A stretch of DNA of 64,000 nucleotides from Bradyrhizobium sp. AS23.2 (lineage in GTDB: Bacteria > Pseudomonadota > Alphaproteobacteria > Rhizobiales > Xanthobacteraceae). The DNA lies in contig NZ_LGHM01000148.1 in assembly GCF_001908185.1 (NCBI RefSeq), forward strand, positions 1 through 64,000. Direction: 5' to 3'. Each line of letters opens with the position of its first letter. Position 1 is the stretch's first letter. The notes under the pieces are model-generated. The model was given only the letters and a program-made list of their open reading frames with translations, was not told the DNA's origin and searched no databases. Positions 51,009-58,306 of this stretch are shown here, one piece after another. Position numbers and translations under genes: made by a program.

Positions 51009-51305
51009 ATGGCGAAGATGACGAAGACTCAGTTGATCGATGCAATTGCCGAGGGCACGCAGCTCTCGAAGAACGACGTGAAGTCGGTCATCGAGTACAT
51101 GGCGACTGTCGGATACAAGGAGCTCAACGAGTCCGGCGAGTTCGTCATTCCAGGCTTTGTGAAAATGTCGGTCGTGAACAAGCCTGCGACCGAAGCCCGG
51201 ATGGGCGTTAATCCCTTCACGAAGGAGCCGATGCAGTTTGCGGCAAAGCCGGCGAGCAAGTCGGTCAAGGCATCGCCGCTCAAGGTGGCCAAGGACGCTG
51301 TCTAA
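51009..51305 (+). CDS. HU family DNA-binding protein
   Basis: A 98-residue histone-like protein. The N-terminal helices are MTKTQLIDAIAEGTQLSKND and VKSVIEYMATVGYKELNESG. The beta-saddle is EFVIPGFVKMSVVNKPATEA, with the conserved G-x-F-x-V-like and R-x-G-x-NP-x-T motif seen in ARMGVNPFTKEPMQF. The C-terminal tail (AKPASKSVKASPLKVAKDAV) is lysine-rich and longer than in classical HU. It bends DNA as a dimer in the nucleoid. An unusually long 10-bp-stem hairpin lies 12 bases after the stop codon. Confidence 0.88.
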   Translation: MAKMTKTQLIDAIAEGTQLSKNDVKSVIEYMATVGYKELNESGEFVIPGFVKMSVVNKPATEARMGVNPFTKEPMQFAAKPASKSVKASPLKVAKDAV

Positions 51306-51316
51306 GGGCTGGCGAC

Positions 51317-51355
51317 GTCGTTGCGGCGGTCTCCTCAGCGGAGCACCGCAACGAC
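51317..51355 (+). other. Stem-loop after the HU gene
   Basis: GTCGTTGCGG (51317-51326) and CCGCAACGAC (51346-51355) are perfectly complementary, enclosing a loop with a small CTCC/GGAG hairpin. There is no T run, so it may stabilise the HU mRNA 3' end or work with Rho rather than being a classical terminator. Confidence 0.5.
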
Positions 51356-51499
51356 CGCCGCGGCGAACTTCGGGAAACGGACTCTTTCCCGGAGGATGAC
51401 GCTTTTGGGGACGGTCGCCAGCAGGACTGAATTCGGCCGGACAACATGCGGAACGAAAACTCGTTCCAGCGCGGCTGACGCGCCGACGGCCGAGGATGC

Positions 51500-51676
51500 C
51501 TATTCTCGCGGCGATCGTGGTTGCCGCCCCGATCTGTGGGTTTCTTTTGCACCGATAGCGAGGCGCCGCTCGTAGTGGCGGGCCAACTCAAGGAGCCGCT
51601 TCTTGATGACGGGATCTGCCTTCTCGGCGAGGTCCCGAACCGTCCTGAGGCGTTCTCGGCAAAACTCATCATCCAT
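51500..51676 (-). CDS. 58-residue conserved-looking small protein
   Basis: From ATG 51676 the frame reads MDDEFCRERLRTVRDLAEKA and DPVIKKRLLELARHYERRLA, then a basic tail. The pattern RERxRxVRxLAExADPxIKxRLLxLAxxYExxL is one I recall from many small bradyrhizobial proteins, and it forms two amphipathic helices. Longer open frames through the same DNA on this strand are out of frame and not protein-like. Function unknown. Confidence 0.6.
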   Translation of the reverse strand: MDDEFCRERLRTVRDLAEKADPVIKKRLLELARHYERRLAIGAKETHRSGRQPRSPRE

Positions 51677-51851
51677 CGGCGCAAACTCGGTTAGACAATG
51701 CCGAGTTTAGTTTTGCGCATCCAGGCGACGTATGAAGAAGCTCACACGTGCCCGGAAAGTTGTGAGTTCCATGCCGATGTCCGGATGAAGGCAGGAAGCG
51801 GCTGCGTCGGCCAAGAGATTCAGGACGCGCCAGGCAATCAGAAGCGCAAAG

Positions 51852-51876
51852 AAAAACCCCGTGCTTTCGCACGGGG
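51852..51876 (-). terminator. Intrinsic terminator of the candidate small RNA
   Basis: An 8-bp stem CCCCGTGC/GCACGGGG with a four-base GAAA loop, followed by five T residues on the minus strand. The GNRA-type loop and high GC make it a strong terminator. Confidence 0.85.
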
Positions 51877-52023
51877 CTCTCTTGCCGACGGCGATGGGAT
51901 TTCAGCGCCTAGCCGTCAGCAGTGCCTCTAACTTAAGGTTGAAAATCCAGAGATCAACAGCGCCGCGGTGACGTAGTATGTTCGTCATGCGGCGCTGCCA
52001 TGTGACCGGGCGCTGAAATCCCC
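51852..52023 (-). ncRNA. Candidate structured small RNA of about 172 nt
   Basis: On the minus strand the transcript would start near GGGGATTTCAGCGCC. Its 14-base segment GGGATTTCAGCGCC (52022-52009) pairs perfectly with GGCGCTGAAATCCC (51909-51896). Inside, CAGCGCCGC (51997-51989) pairs with GCGGCGCTG (51966-51958), extended by TGACG/CGTCA. The 3' end is an intrinsic terminator, CCCCGTGC-GAAA-GCACGGGG plus five T (51876-51852). TTGAAC lies about 30 bases upstream as a possible -35 box. No ORF fits. I cannot match it to a named RNA; a 6S-like shape was considered. Confidence 0.7.
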
Positions 52024-52104
52024 AGCCTTCATGTGTCCTTGCAGCGCCGGAAAGGTTCAAAGCGAGTGCCCAGGAAATCCTGGAACGGGGGGGCTGGACT
52101 TTTT

Positions 52105-52119
52105 GTTCTCATTTTGTTC
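52105..52119. promoter_or_regulatory. LexA (SOS) box
   Basis: GTTC-TCATTTT-GTTC exactly fits the alphaproteobacterial LexA recognition pattern GTTC-N7-GTTC. It lies 33 bases before the start codon of the 45-residue gene, in an AT-rich promoter-like stretch, so that gene is probably repressed by LexA and induced by DNA damage. Confidence 0.75.
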
Positions 52120-52151
52120 TAGTGAGTCACGTTGCATGTTGGAGGTGACTT

Positions 52152-52289
52152 ATGACCATCGAGAAACAGCGCGAAGTGATCAGGCTCTGGAATCAGCTCA
52201 GGAAGGTCGAGGGCCCGGCCGCAGAAGAACTCCGCATCCAGATCCTCGAATGCTTTTCGGAGAAGGCTGGCACGAAGCGAGCGGCTTGA
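52152..52289 (+). CDS. 45-residue protein behind a LexA box
   Basis: ATG 52152 follows GGAGGTGA at good spacing. The product starts MTIEKQREVIRLWNQLRKVE and ends AEELRIQILECFSEKAGTKR plus AA. It looks like two amphipathic helices with a single cysteine. The LexA box 33 bases upstream suggests SOS induction. Known small SOS proteins include cell-division inhibitors and toxins, but this one has no membrane segment and no resemblance that I recognise. The next 210 bases (52290-52499) hold no clear gene. Confidence 0.65.
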   Translation: MTIEKQREVIRLWNQLRKVEGPAAEELRIQILECFSEKAGTKRAA

Positions 52290-52499
52290 GGGGCGGCGGC
52301 TGATATCGACGACATGCGGCAGCCGCCAAGCGCACTCTCACTCTGGTGGCGCACGCATGATCGGCGTCTTGCGAAGAGCTGCGCGCGAGGAGCAACGACG
52401 TCGTCAATTCCGAAGCAGTCGTGGTTGGCGACGTTGCGCTCACGTATGGTTGCCGCCGATGGCCGAGGAACAAACCGTTGCGATTAGCGTTCGCGCAGC

Positions 52500-52667
52500 A
52501 TGACATGTCCGCAATGCTCCAAGCCGATGACCGCGAACTCCAGCAACAGCTTTCGATGCGAACCTTGCCGCGAGATCGTCATCGTGTTCGCGGTCGTCTC
52601 GAAATTCCTGCCAGCGAAGAGTCCTGCCGCCGAAGACGCGATAGCGAGCGTCTTCATCGATCGTTAG
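52500..52667 (+). CDS. 55-residue zinc-ribbon protein
   Basis: The frame from ATG 52500 begins MTCPQCSKPMTANSSNSFRC and continues EPCREIVIVFAVVSKFLP. The spacing C-x2-C-x14-C-x2-C forms a zinc ribbon, followed by a hydrophobic stretch and an acidic end. The ATG overlaps the stop of a 14-codon ORF (52459-52503) by four bases. Function unknown; similar ribbons bind nucleic acid or partner proteins. Confidence 0.5.
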   Translation: MTCPQCSKPMTANSSNSFRCEPCREIVIVFAVVSKFLPAKSPAAEDAIASVFIDR

Positions 52668-52680
52668 GAATCGCTCCGCC

Positions 52681-53006
52681 CTGATTTTCTCGACTCCGAT
52701 TCGTTCTTTGAGAACGAAATGGAGTCGGATGTAGAACAAGTCGTGGCCCAGCCGATCTCGATGCGGACGCGCTTGTCAGAATGATTCAGCGTGATGCTTC
52801 GCACAGCCCTGTCCTCATGCGCGCGGCTGCGCAAACGCAAGCCGCCGGTGCCGCCGCCAGGATCGAAGTCCGACGACGCCATGTGATGTAGGTTCATTGC
52901 GATCGTGCGTTCGTTCGCGCGATCGATACCGCTTGTTAAGGGACGACCCGCGCCGATTTCTTCGATTCCGATTCGTTCTTCGAGAACAAAATGGTGTCGA
53001 AGCTGG
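52681..53006. repeat. Two copies of an imperfect 50-bp direct repeat
   Basis: The segments at 52681-52730 and 52957-53006 share about 80 percent identity, including CCGATTCGTTCTT, GAGAAC and AAATGG. Each holds the dyad GTTCT-N3-AGAAC, then an ATG three bases later. Differences fall mostly at third positions of one frame (DFxDSDSFFENxM), so the repeats may once have been coding. Tiny ORFs follow (52719-52784, 52781-52891, 52991-53104), linked by ATGA overlaps, but none is convincing by itself. Confidence 0.5.
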
Positions 53007-53100
53007 AACAAAGCCGATCGGCCGAGCGCCAGAACCTTCTCGTCGCCGTCTCGACGCTCGCCCTGTCCGGCGCTATCGTCGCACCGATGGCGGGCGGATC

Positions 53101-53451
53101 ATGAAGAACGGCCTCTATTCCATCCACATCCACATGCTCGACGGCGTGAGGGGCCGCGACAGCGGCGTGCTGATCTTGCGGGATGGCGTGCTGCTCGGCG
53201 GCGGGCCGTATTTCTGGTCGCGCGGCTCCTACACGGTCGGCAACGGCACCTGGAAGGGCGAGCTTGCCACCAACCAGCATTCGCCGTTCCCCGACGCCTT
53301 CGTACGTCCGCTGTTCGGCGGGCAGGAGGTGACGAGCGGCTTTTCCGGGACGTTCAGCGACGACGAAGCCGAGGTGTTCGGCACCGTGCTGGTGGCGGGC
53401 CATCGCAGCCTCAGCTTTCGCGCGACCCTGAAGCGGCTCGTCGAGATCTGA
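53101..53451 (+). CDS. GrlR-like regulatory protein
   Basis: A 116-residue beta-barrel protein starting MKNGLYSIHIHMLDGVRGRD and containing GVLLGGGPYFWSRGSYTVGN, WKGELATNQHSP and VTSGFSGTFSDDEAEVFGTV. This matches the GrlR family, named for the repressor of the enteropathogenic LEE type III secretion island. In bradyrhizobia such proteins occur without that system, so the function here is open. Its start overlaps a 37-codon ORF by ATGA. Confidence 0.7.
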   Translation: MKNGLYSIHIHMLDGVRGRDSGVLILRDGVLLGGGPYFWSRGSYTVGNGTWKGELATNQHSPFPDAFVRPLFGGQEVTSGFSGTFSDDEAEVFGTVLVAGHRSLSFRATLKRLVEI

Positions 53452-53601
53452 GGCGCGCGAACCCCTAACGAATGCTTGCACGGAGGCCGATAATCCAATT
53501 GGGTTAGGTTAAAAGCCCAATCGCGTTGCGCTCGCCGCGGGTTAGGATAGGTGTCTGGCAAAGACGAGCAAGAAACAACTTTGCCAAGAAGCAGCTTTGT
53601 C

Positions 53602-53799
53602 ATGACACCTTTTTCAGAACCGACTTTTTATCAAGGTGACCGGCACACCTACCGGCGCGTCGCCGTCGTCGGCTCGCTCTTCTGTCTCGCTTTCGTGGTG
53701 ATCAGCTTCTCGCTGCGGCCGCAGCTCGAGGACACGCGTGTCGCGGTCAAGGCCGACAGGCTGGTGCGCACGGCCGGCCAGGCGTCGCACGCGAACTAG
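53602..53799 (+). CDS. Small single-pass membrane protein
   Basis: From ATG 53602 a 65-residue product with an N-terminal polar part (FSEPTFYQGDRHTYRRVAVV), one membrane helix (VGSLFCLAFVVISFSL) and a periplasmic tail. The 3' end overlaps the convergent gene at 53796-53921 by the four bases CTAG. Function unknown. Confidence 0.5.
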   Translation: MTPFSEPTFYQGDRHTYRRVAVVGSLFCLAFVVISFSLRPQLEDTRVAVKADRLVRTAGQASHAN

Positions 53800-53921
53800 C
53801 GCTCGTCGCTATTGATGTGATCGTCGGCAGCCGTGTCCCGGCAAGTGGTGCCGCGGGTCGCGAGCGCGACGAAGCCGGCAAAGCCGGACAGGTTCAGCAA
53901 GACTTCGAGCCACGCGGGCAT
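53796..53921 (-). CDS. 41-residue membrane protein
   Basis: From ATG 53921 the protein begins MPAWLEVLLNLSGFAGFVAL, one membrane helix, followed by a polar tail ATRGTTCRDTAADDH. An upstream extension in the same frame is arginine- and proline-rich and less convincing. It overlaps the convergent gene by four bases at the stop codons. Function unknown. Confidence 0.45.
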   Translation of the reverse strand: MPAWLEVLLNLSGFAGFVALATRGTTCRDTAADDHINSDER

Positions 53922-53994
53922 GTCGGGTCTCTCCTGCGCGAGGACGATGTCAACGTGCTCGCGCGGCTCCAGTTCCGGGCTTTCGAGTTCCCGC

Positions 53995-54258
53995 TTAGCC
54001 TGGCGTCGGATGCGGGGAGGAGGGATTGAGCCGCCGGCTGAGGGTCGCAATGGACTGGCTCGACGGCGTTTCCTCGAGGAATTCGGCGATCGCCCGTGCC
54101 AACTCGACGTCGCTCATCGGCGACGGAGGTTGGCGCAGCGCACCGACACCGAAGTAGCCGACGATCTCGTCGTAATGCTGATCTCCGGATTTGGTAACGA
54201 GCCTGCGGATACGGGCCGGCAACGCGGATATCGGCAGGCGGTCTTTCCTCCCTGGCAT
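53995..54258 (-). CDS. Hypothetical protein
   Basis: From ATG 54258 the frame gives 87 residues with LPISALPARIRRLVTKSGDQ, HYDEIVGYFGVGALRQPPSP and MSDVELARAIAEFLEETPSS. The helical middle looks protein-like, while the tail is low-complexity. A hairpin with TTTT (54313-54347) lies 55 bases upstream of the start. I recognise no family. Confidence 0.4.
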   Translation of the reverse strand: MPGRKDRLPISALPARIRRLVTKSGDQHYDEIVGYFGVGALRQPPSPMSDVELARAIAEFLEETPSSQSIATLSRRLNPSSPHPTPG

Positions 54259-54312
54259 ACGCCCCGTTGGCAGCCATGACTGTCTACTGCCATTGGCTCC
54301 CGCGAAACTGAA

Positions 54313-54350
54313 AACCCCGCCAGCATCGCAAGGACGCTGACGGGGTTCTT
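54313..54350. terminator. Terminator-like hairpin
   Basis: AACCCCGCCAGC (54313-54324) and GCTGACGGGGTT (54336-54347) form an 11-bp stem with one mismatch. T-rich ends exist on both strands (TTCTT on plus, TTTT on minus). It could end a transcript from either side or lie in the leader of the minus-strand gene below 54258. Confidence 0.4.
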
Positions 54351-54520
54351 CGTGCTGTCGCCTCACCCGGATGGCGGAGGCTCCCGCACTTGAAGGTTCA
54401 ATACATGCGAGGCGATTTCGTTCCCTTCGCGTCGAAATTTATTCGACCGCTTTCGGTTCCGCGCCGCGCGCAACCATCACCCGGCGCCGGCGTTGTTTTC
54501 GAGTTGCGAAGGAGGAGATC

Positions 54521-54808
54521 ATGAAGAAGACACTGGCAGTCCTGGCCACTGTTGCAACGGTCGGCGCGGCCGCGATAGCGGCGCCTGCGCCGGCAGAGGC
54601 GCGCGGCATCGGCCCGGGCCTCGCGTTTGGCCTCGCCGCCGGCGCAATCACGGCGGGTGCGATCGCCGCATCCCATCCGTACGGCTATTATGGTCCGGGC
54701 TACGGCTACTATGGCGACCCCGGCTATTATTACGGGCCTGGCCCGTACGCTTATTACGGCGGCGGCCCGGTCTACTACCGGCACCACTATTACCGCCATC
54801 ACTGGTAA
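54521..54808 (+). CDS. Small secreted Gly/Tyr-rich protein
   Basis: A 95-residue product behind GGAGGAG. The signal peptide KKTLAVLATVATVGAAAIAA ends at PAPAEARG. A helical hydrophobic stretch (GLAFGLAAGAITAGAIAASH) precedes a YGYYGPGYGYYGD-type repeat and a histidine-rich end YRHHYYRHHW, which could bind metal. Such proteins are frequent in rhizobial cell envelopes. A strong terminator follows 17 bases after the stop. Confidence 0.7.
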   Translation: MKKTLAVLATVATVGAAAIAAPAPAEARGIGPGLAFGLAAGAITAGAIAASHPYGYYGPGYGYYGDPGYYYGPGPYAYYGGGPVYYRHHYYRHHW

Positions 54809-54825
54809 CGGCTGAACAAGCGAAA

Positions 54826-54853
54826 AGCCCGGAGCGATGCTCCGGGCTTTTTT
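54826..54853 (+). terminator. Intrinsic terminator of the Gly/Tyr-rich protein gene
   Basis: AGCCCGGAGC, GAT and GCTCCGGGCT form a perfect 10-bp stem followed by six T. The A run before the stem may let it work on the other strand too, for the convergent small gene at 54888-55058. Confidence 0.88.
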
Positions 54854-54887
54854 CGTTCGCGTTTCTTGTTCGCGATGAACGGATGTC

Positions 54888-55058
54888 CTACGGCCAGAGC
54901 GAGGGCCGATCGACCTTGCGGGCATTCTCGAGCGTCGAGACGAAATACTCTTCGCGCTCGCGCTTGAACTTCTCTTGCGTGGCACGGAAGGCGGCGACAC
55001 GGGCGGCGATCTCATCGCGTTCGCGGGCTTTGCGTTCTTCATCTTCGGTCATGTCCAT
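54888..55058 (-). CDS. 56-residue highly charged helical protein
   Basis: ATG 55058 (or the second ATG at 55052) starts a protein reading MDMTEDEERKARERDEIAAR and VAAFRATQEKFKREREEYFV, ending RPSLWP. It is one long charged helix. The length, sequence character and shared terminator support it as a real gene; I recall similar short proteins in bradyrhizobia. Function unknown. Confidence 0.6.
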   Translation of the reverse strand: MDMTEDEERKARERDEIAARVAAFRATQEKFKREREEYFVSTLENARKVDRPSLWP

Positions 55059-55315
55059 CCCCTCGATTCACACTCGAACCATCTGTGCACTACTGAACTC
55101 AAGCAGTGCCGCCGCATCGCGTTGAGTCGCATTCAACACATGCATTGGCGCTTCCGATTGGGGCGTCAATGGGGAGGAGGCATTGCAGGATTGTGATAAG
55201 CGAAGGTCTGCAAAGATCGCCGGCAAAAGCGCGCAAGCGACAAGCTTGTTGACGCACTTATCCACCGGCGCGGACATGCTATAGAGCGATACTTGGCACG
55301 ACGGATGGCTTGCCC

Positions 55316-56077
55316 ATGATTGCATCAGACCTTCGCAGCGGCGTTGAGCGACTCGGCGATATGATCGCCGAAGCGAAGACCATCGTGCCGTTCACCGGCG
55401 CCGGCATCTCGACCGAATGCGGCATCCCCGACTTCCGCTCACCGGGCGGAATTTGGACACGCTACCGTCCGATCCAGTTCGACGAATTCGTCGCCAGCCA
55501 GGAGGCCCGCGACGAGTCCTGGCGCCGGCGCTTTGCGATGGAGGAGGTCTTCGCGGCGGCCAAGCCCGGCCGCGGTCATCGCGCACTCGCCTCGCTCTAC
55601 CGCGCCGGCAAGATTCCCGCGCTCATCACCCAGAACATCGACAATCTGCACCAGGCCTCGGGCTTCGCCACCGAGCACGTGATTGAACTTCACGGCAATA
55701 CCACTTATGCGCGCTGTATCGGATGCGGGAAGGCCTATCAGCTCGACTGGGTGAAGCGCCGTTTCGACGAGGAGGGCGCCGCACCCAACTGTACCGTGTG
55801 CGATGAACCGGTGAAGACTGCCACGATCTCCTTCGGTCAGATGATGCCCGATGATGAAATGCAGCGCGCCACCGAGCTGTCGCAGCATTGCGATCTCTTC
55901 ATCGCGATCGGTTCTTCGCTGGTGGTGTGGCCTGCGGCGGGCTTTCCGATGATGGCGAAGAATTGCGGTGCGCGTCTGGTGATCATCAATCGCGAGCCGA
56001 CCGATCAGGACGACATCGCCGACCTCGTCATCCGCCACGACATCGGCGAAGCACTCGGGCCCTTTGTCGGCAATTGA
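55316..56077 (+). CDS. NAD-dependent protein deacylase, sirtuin family
   Basis: From ATG 55316 the protein has 253 residues; a TTG two codons earlier is an alternative start. The NAD site is VPFTGAGISTECGIPDFRSP, followed by TQNIDNLHQASG and the catalytic histidine in VIELHGNTTYARC. The zinc ribbon is CIGCGK with NCTVCDEP, and the last motifs are GSSLVVWPAAGFP and VIINREPTD. It removes acyl groups from lysine using NAD. The gene stands alone before the cold-shock gene. Confidence 0.92.
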   Translation: MIASDLRSGVERLGDMIAEAKTIVPFTGAGISTECGIPDFRSPGGIWTRYRPIQFDEFVASQEARDESWRRRFAMEEVFAAAKPGRGHRALASLYRAGKIPALITQNIDNLHQASGFATEHVIELHGNTTYARCIGCGKAYQLDWVKRRFDEEGAAPNCTVCDEPVKTATISFGQMMPDDEMQRATELSQHCDLFIAIGSSLVVWPAAGFPMMAKNCGARLVIINREPTDQDDIADLVIRHDIGEALGPFVGN

Positions 56078-56285
56078 GGCATCAATTTGATTCGCGGCTG
56101 TGCAAGCTGTTCATAGGTTCCGTCGAAACTCTTTTTTATCTATGCCTCTCAACCGGGAGTGTTATCTTTTGAGTCGGAAGATTCGCATCGCGTCAGTTGA
56201 GAAGATTCTCTGAAGGTTCTCTAAAGACGCGTGATTCGACGCCGCCAATGAGGCGGGGTGCATGGAATGTGTGGGGTCCGGGGTT

Positions 56286-56945
56286 ATGGGGTCGTCGGAC
56301 GGATTTGAGTCCAAAAAGGTCGGAGTTCCCGCGCCAGGCGCATCGCCGGGGCGGATGGCGTCGGGCGAACACTGCGGTGGTCGCGATAGCGCACTCAGTC
56401 CCTTCACCGGTCTGGGTGAGGCCGGCGCCAACCTCGTCGAGGTCACCGGCGTCATCAAATGGTTCGACGCCTCGAAGGGCTACGGCTTCATCGTTCCCGA
56501 CAACGGCTGGCCCGACGTGCTCCTGCACGTCACCGTGCTCAGGCGCGATGGCTTCCAGACCGCCTATGAGGGCGCACGCATCGTCGTCGAGTGCATCCAG
56601 CGTGCCAAGGGCTACCAGGCGTTTCGCGTGGTCTCGATGGACGAGTCCACCGCGATCCATCCGGCGCAGATGCTGCCACCGCGCACCCACGTCACGGTCA
56701 CCGCAACCAGCGGGCTGGAACGGGCCCAGGTGAAGTGGTTCAATAGGCTGCGCGGCTTCGGCTTCCTGACCTGCGGTGAGGGCACGCCCGACATCTTCGT
56801 GCACATGGAAACGCTGCGCCGCTTCGGCATGACCGAGTTGCGGCCGGGCCAATATGTCCTGGTCCGCTTCGGGCCCGGCTCCAAGGGCATGATGGCGGCC
56901 GAAATCCATCCGGAGACTGGCTCGCCAGGATTGCAATCGCACTAA
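56286..56945 (+). CDS. Double cold-shock domain protein
   Basis: From ATG 56286 there are 219 residues. After a 55-residue variable tail there are two cold-shock domains: EVTGVIKWFDASKGYGFIVP (RNP1-like KGYGFI, then DVLLHVTVL as RNP2-like) and RAQVKWFNRLRGFGFLTCGE with DIFVHMETLRRFG. They are joined by a proline-rich linker. Two-domain CspA-type proteins are usual in alphaproteobacteria and act as RNA chaperones. The 200-base leader before it (56078-56285) is AT-richer and may fold as a thermosensitive 5' region. Confidence 0.88.
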   Translation: MGSSDGFESKKVGVPAPGASPGRMASGEHCGGRDSALSPFTGLGEAGANLVEVTGVIKWFDASKGYGFIVPDNGWPDVLLHVTVLRRDGFQTAYEGARIVVECIQRAKGYQAFRVVSMDESTAIHPAQMLPPRTHVTVTATSGLERAQVKWFNRLRGFGFLTCGEGTPDIFVHMETLRRFGMTELRPGQYVLVRFGPGSKGMMAAEIHPETGSPGLQSH

Positions 56946-57070
56946 CGGCCGCGGATATCCAATTCCCGCAATCGTGAGCAGAGGTGCGCTGGCCAAGCCG
57001 CGCTCCTCTGGCGTTTGTCATGATCGCCGCGTAAGGACTGTTCCAGCCCCACGCCCTCGAGTGCTGTCCC

Positions 57071-57583
57071 ATGCGTTTTGCCTTGCGCTTTGCCATCAAC
57101 CTTGATCGAAAGGCGGCCTGGTCCGTCCCGACACGGGGCTGGCTCGCCGCCATCCTCGTCCTCGCCGGCCTTGCGATCGCCAGCGCACCCGCCGGCGCAG
57201 CCAGCTTCCAGCCGCTCGAGATCGCCACCAAGAATGGCGTGCAGGTGTTCTCGGTGGAAATGGCGACGACCGAGCAGGAGAAGCAGACCGGCCTGATGTA
57301 CCGCAAGGAACTGGCCGACGGCAAAGGCATGCTGTTCGATTTCAATCCCGAGCAGGAAGTGTCGATGTGGATGAAGAACACTTACGTCCCGCTCGACATG
57401 ATCTTCATCCGTGCCGACGGCCGCATCCTGCGCATCGCCGAAAATACCGAGCCGCTGTCGACCAAGATCATCTCGTCGCAGGGGCCCGCCCGGGCCGTTC
57501 TGGAGGTGGTGGCGGGAACGGCGCAGAAATACGGCATCCGGCCGGGCGACCGCGTCGCGCATCCGCTGTTCGGCAGCAAATAG
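57071..57583 (+). CDS. DUF192 family exported protein
   Basis: A 170-residue protein with an N-terminal membrane anchor or signal (GWLAAILVLAGLAIASAPAG). The DUF192 core is FSVEMATTEQEKQTGLMYRK, GKGMLFDFNPEQEVSMWMKN, TYVPLDMIFIRADGRI and VLEVVAGTAQKYGIRPGDRV. It is a small periplasmic beta-barrel of unknown biochemical role. The gene lies 83 bases upstream of tRNA-Pro. Confidence 0.85.
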   Translation: MRFALRFAINLDRKAAWSVPTRGWLAAILVLAGLAIASAPAGAASFQPLEIATKNGVQVFSVEMATTEQEKQTGLMYRKELADGKGMLFDFNPEQEVSMWMKNTYVPLDMIFIRADGRILRIAENTEPLSTKIISSQGPARAVLEVVAGTAQKYGIRPGDRVAHPLFGSK

Positions 57584-57666
57584 GGGCACCGGGCAGGGGC
57601 ATTGCCGGCCTTAGGAAGCTTGCTGGCGCCTCGGGAAGCGTGTATCGACGGGGCTCGCCGGACATT

Positions 57667-57743
57667 CGGGGTATAGCGCAGCCTGGTAGCGCGGCAGTTT
57701 TGGGTACTGCAGGTCGTTGGTTCGAATCCAGCTGCCCCGACCA
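57667..57743 (+). tRNA. tRNA-Pro (anticodon TGG)
   Basis: The gene begins CGGGGTATAGCGCAGCCTGG and ends TGCCCCGA plus encoded CCA. The anticodon stem GCAGT/ACTGC holds the loop TTTGGGT, giving TGG. The T-arm is GGTTCGAATCC. Its last 46 bases are repeated exactly at 63602-63647, so it is the integration target of the neighbouring element and remains complete. Confidence 0.95.
57698..57743. repeat. Left attachment site in the 3' half of tRNA-Pro
   Basis: The 46 bases from TTTTGGGTACTGCAGG to CCCCGACCA are identical to 63602-63647. The core starts in the anticodon loop and runs to the CCA end, as is usual for tyrosine-recombinase integration into tRNA genes. Confidence 0.9.
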
Positions 57744-57905
57744 AAACATCAACAAAATAAATGGTTTGTTGATGTTTCTCAGCTGGGCAACTTGCAGTGT
57801 CTCGTACTGCAGGTCGTGTGCAGAATCCCTCGCAAATTCTAGTGCTTTCCTCGCATCGGCATTCGGCAGTGCCACTTGGGGACCCGCTGGGGACCCGTTT
57901 TCTAT

Positions 57906-58172
57906 TTAGCTGCGCCCGCGTACGAGGACGCGCACAGGTTCTGGGGGTCTGATTTCATTCTGGATAAGGTCCGCTTGCCATTGCAGAACCTCGTCCAGGA
58001 AGAAGCCGACCCGCATTGGAGCGATCGAGTACATTTTAGGAAAAGTGCCTTCCTTCACTTTCCGCTCGAGGGTCGACCGACTGGTCGGTACTCTCCTCAA
58101 GACGTCCCTGATCGAGATCATTCGCCGTACACCCGATGCCCTGTCGGGTGGGTCCGCTCTTTTCATTGCCAT
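57906..58172 (-). CDS. AlpA family DNA-binding regulator/excisionase-like protein
   Basis: From ATG 58172 the protein has 88 residues. The winged helix reads MISIRDVLRRVPTSRSTLER, then KVKEGTFPKMYSIAPMRVGF and FLDEVLQWQADL, the standard AlpA/Prophage-CP4 pattern. AlpA proteins activate excision or act as directionality factors in integrative elements. It is the first gene inside the element, next to the left attachment site, where such a gene is expected. Confidence 0.85.
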   Translation of the reverse strand: MAMKRADPPDRASGVRRMISIRDVLRRVPTSRSTLERKVKEGTFPKMYSIAPMRVGFFLDEVLQWQADLIQNEIRPPEPVRVLVRGRS

Positions 58173-58306
58173 CTCCGAGCTTGTCCGGCTTTCGTGCCGG
58201 CTCCCTGGGTTGATCGCTTCAGCCCAACGCAAATGAAATTGAGTCCACAAAATATGTCGACTATGGACCGTGGTTTTATAAACAGCAAAATGGTCGCCTC
58301 CTTCGC

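Noticed and set aside
51852..52023. Naming the structured RNA as 6S RNA
   Set aside because: The long closing stem is suggestive, but the internal hairpin, lack of a clear central bubble and presence of a separate terminator do not fit well enough. Left as unnamed.
52695..52720. LexA boxes in the 50-bp repeats (GTTCTTTGAGAAC)
   Set aside because: The half-sites are inverted with the wrong spacing (GTTC-N5-GAAC), unlike the direct GTTC-N7-GTTC at 52105.
57382..57744. Minus-strand ORF containing GQLDSNQRPAVPK over tRNA-Pro
   Set aside because: This peptide is a translation of the antisense strand of the tRNA and is a known source of spurious annotations. The same artefact appears at 63543-63857.
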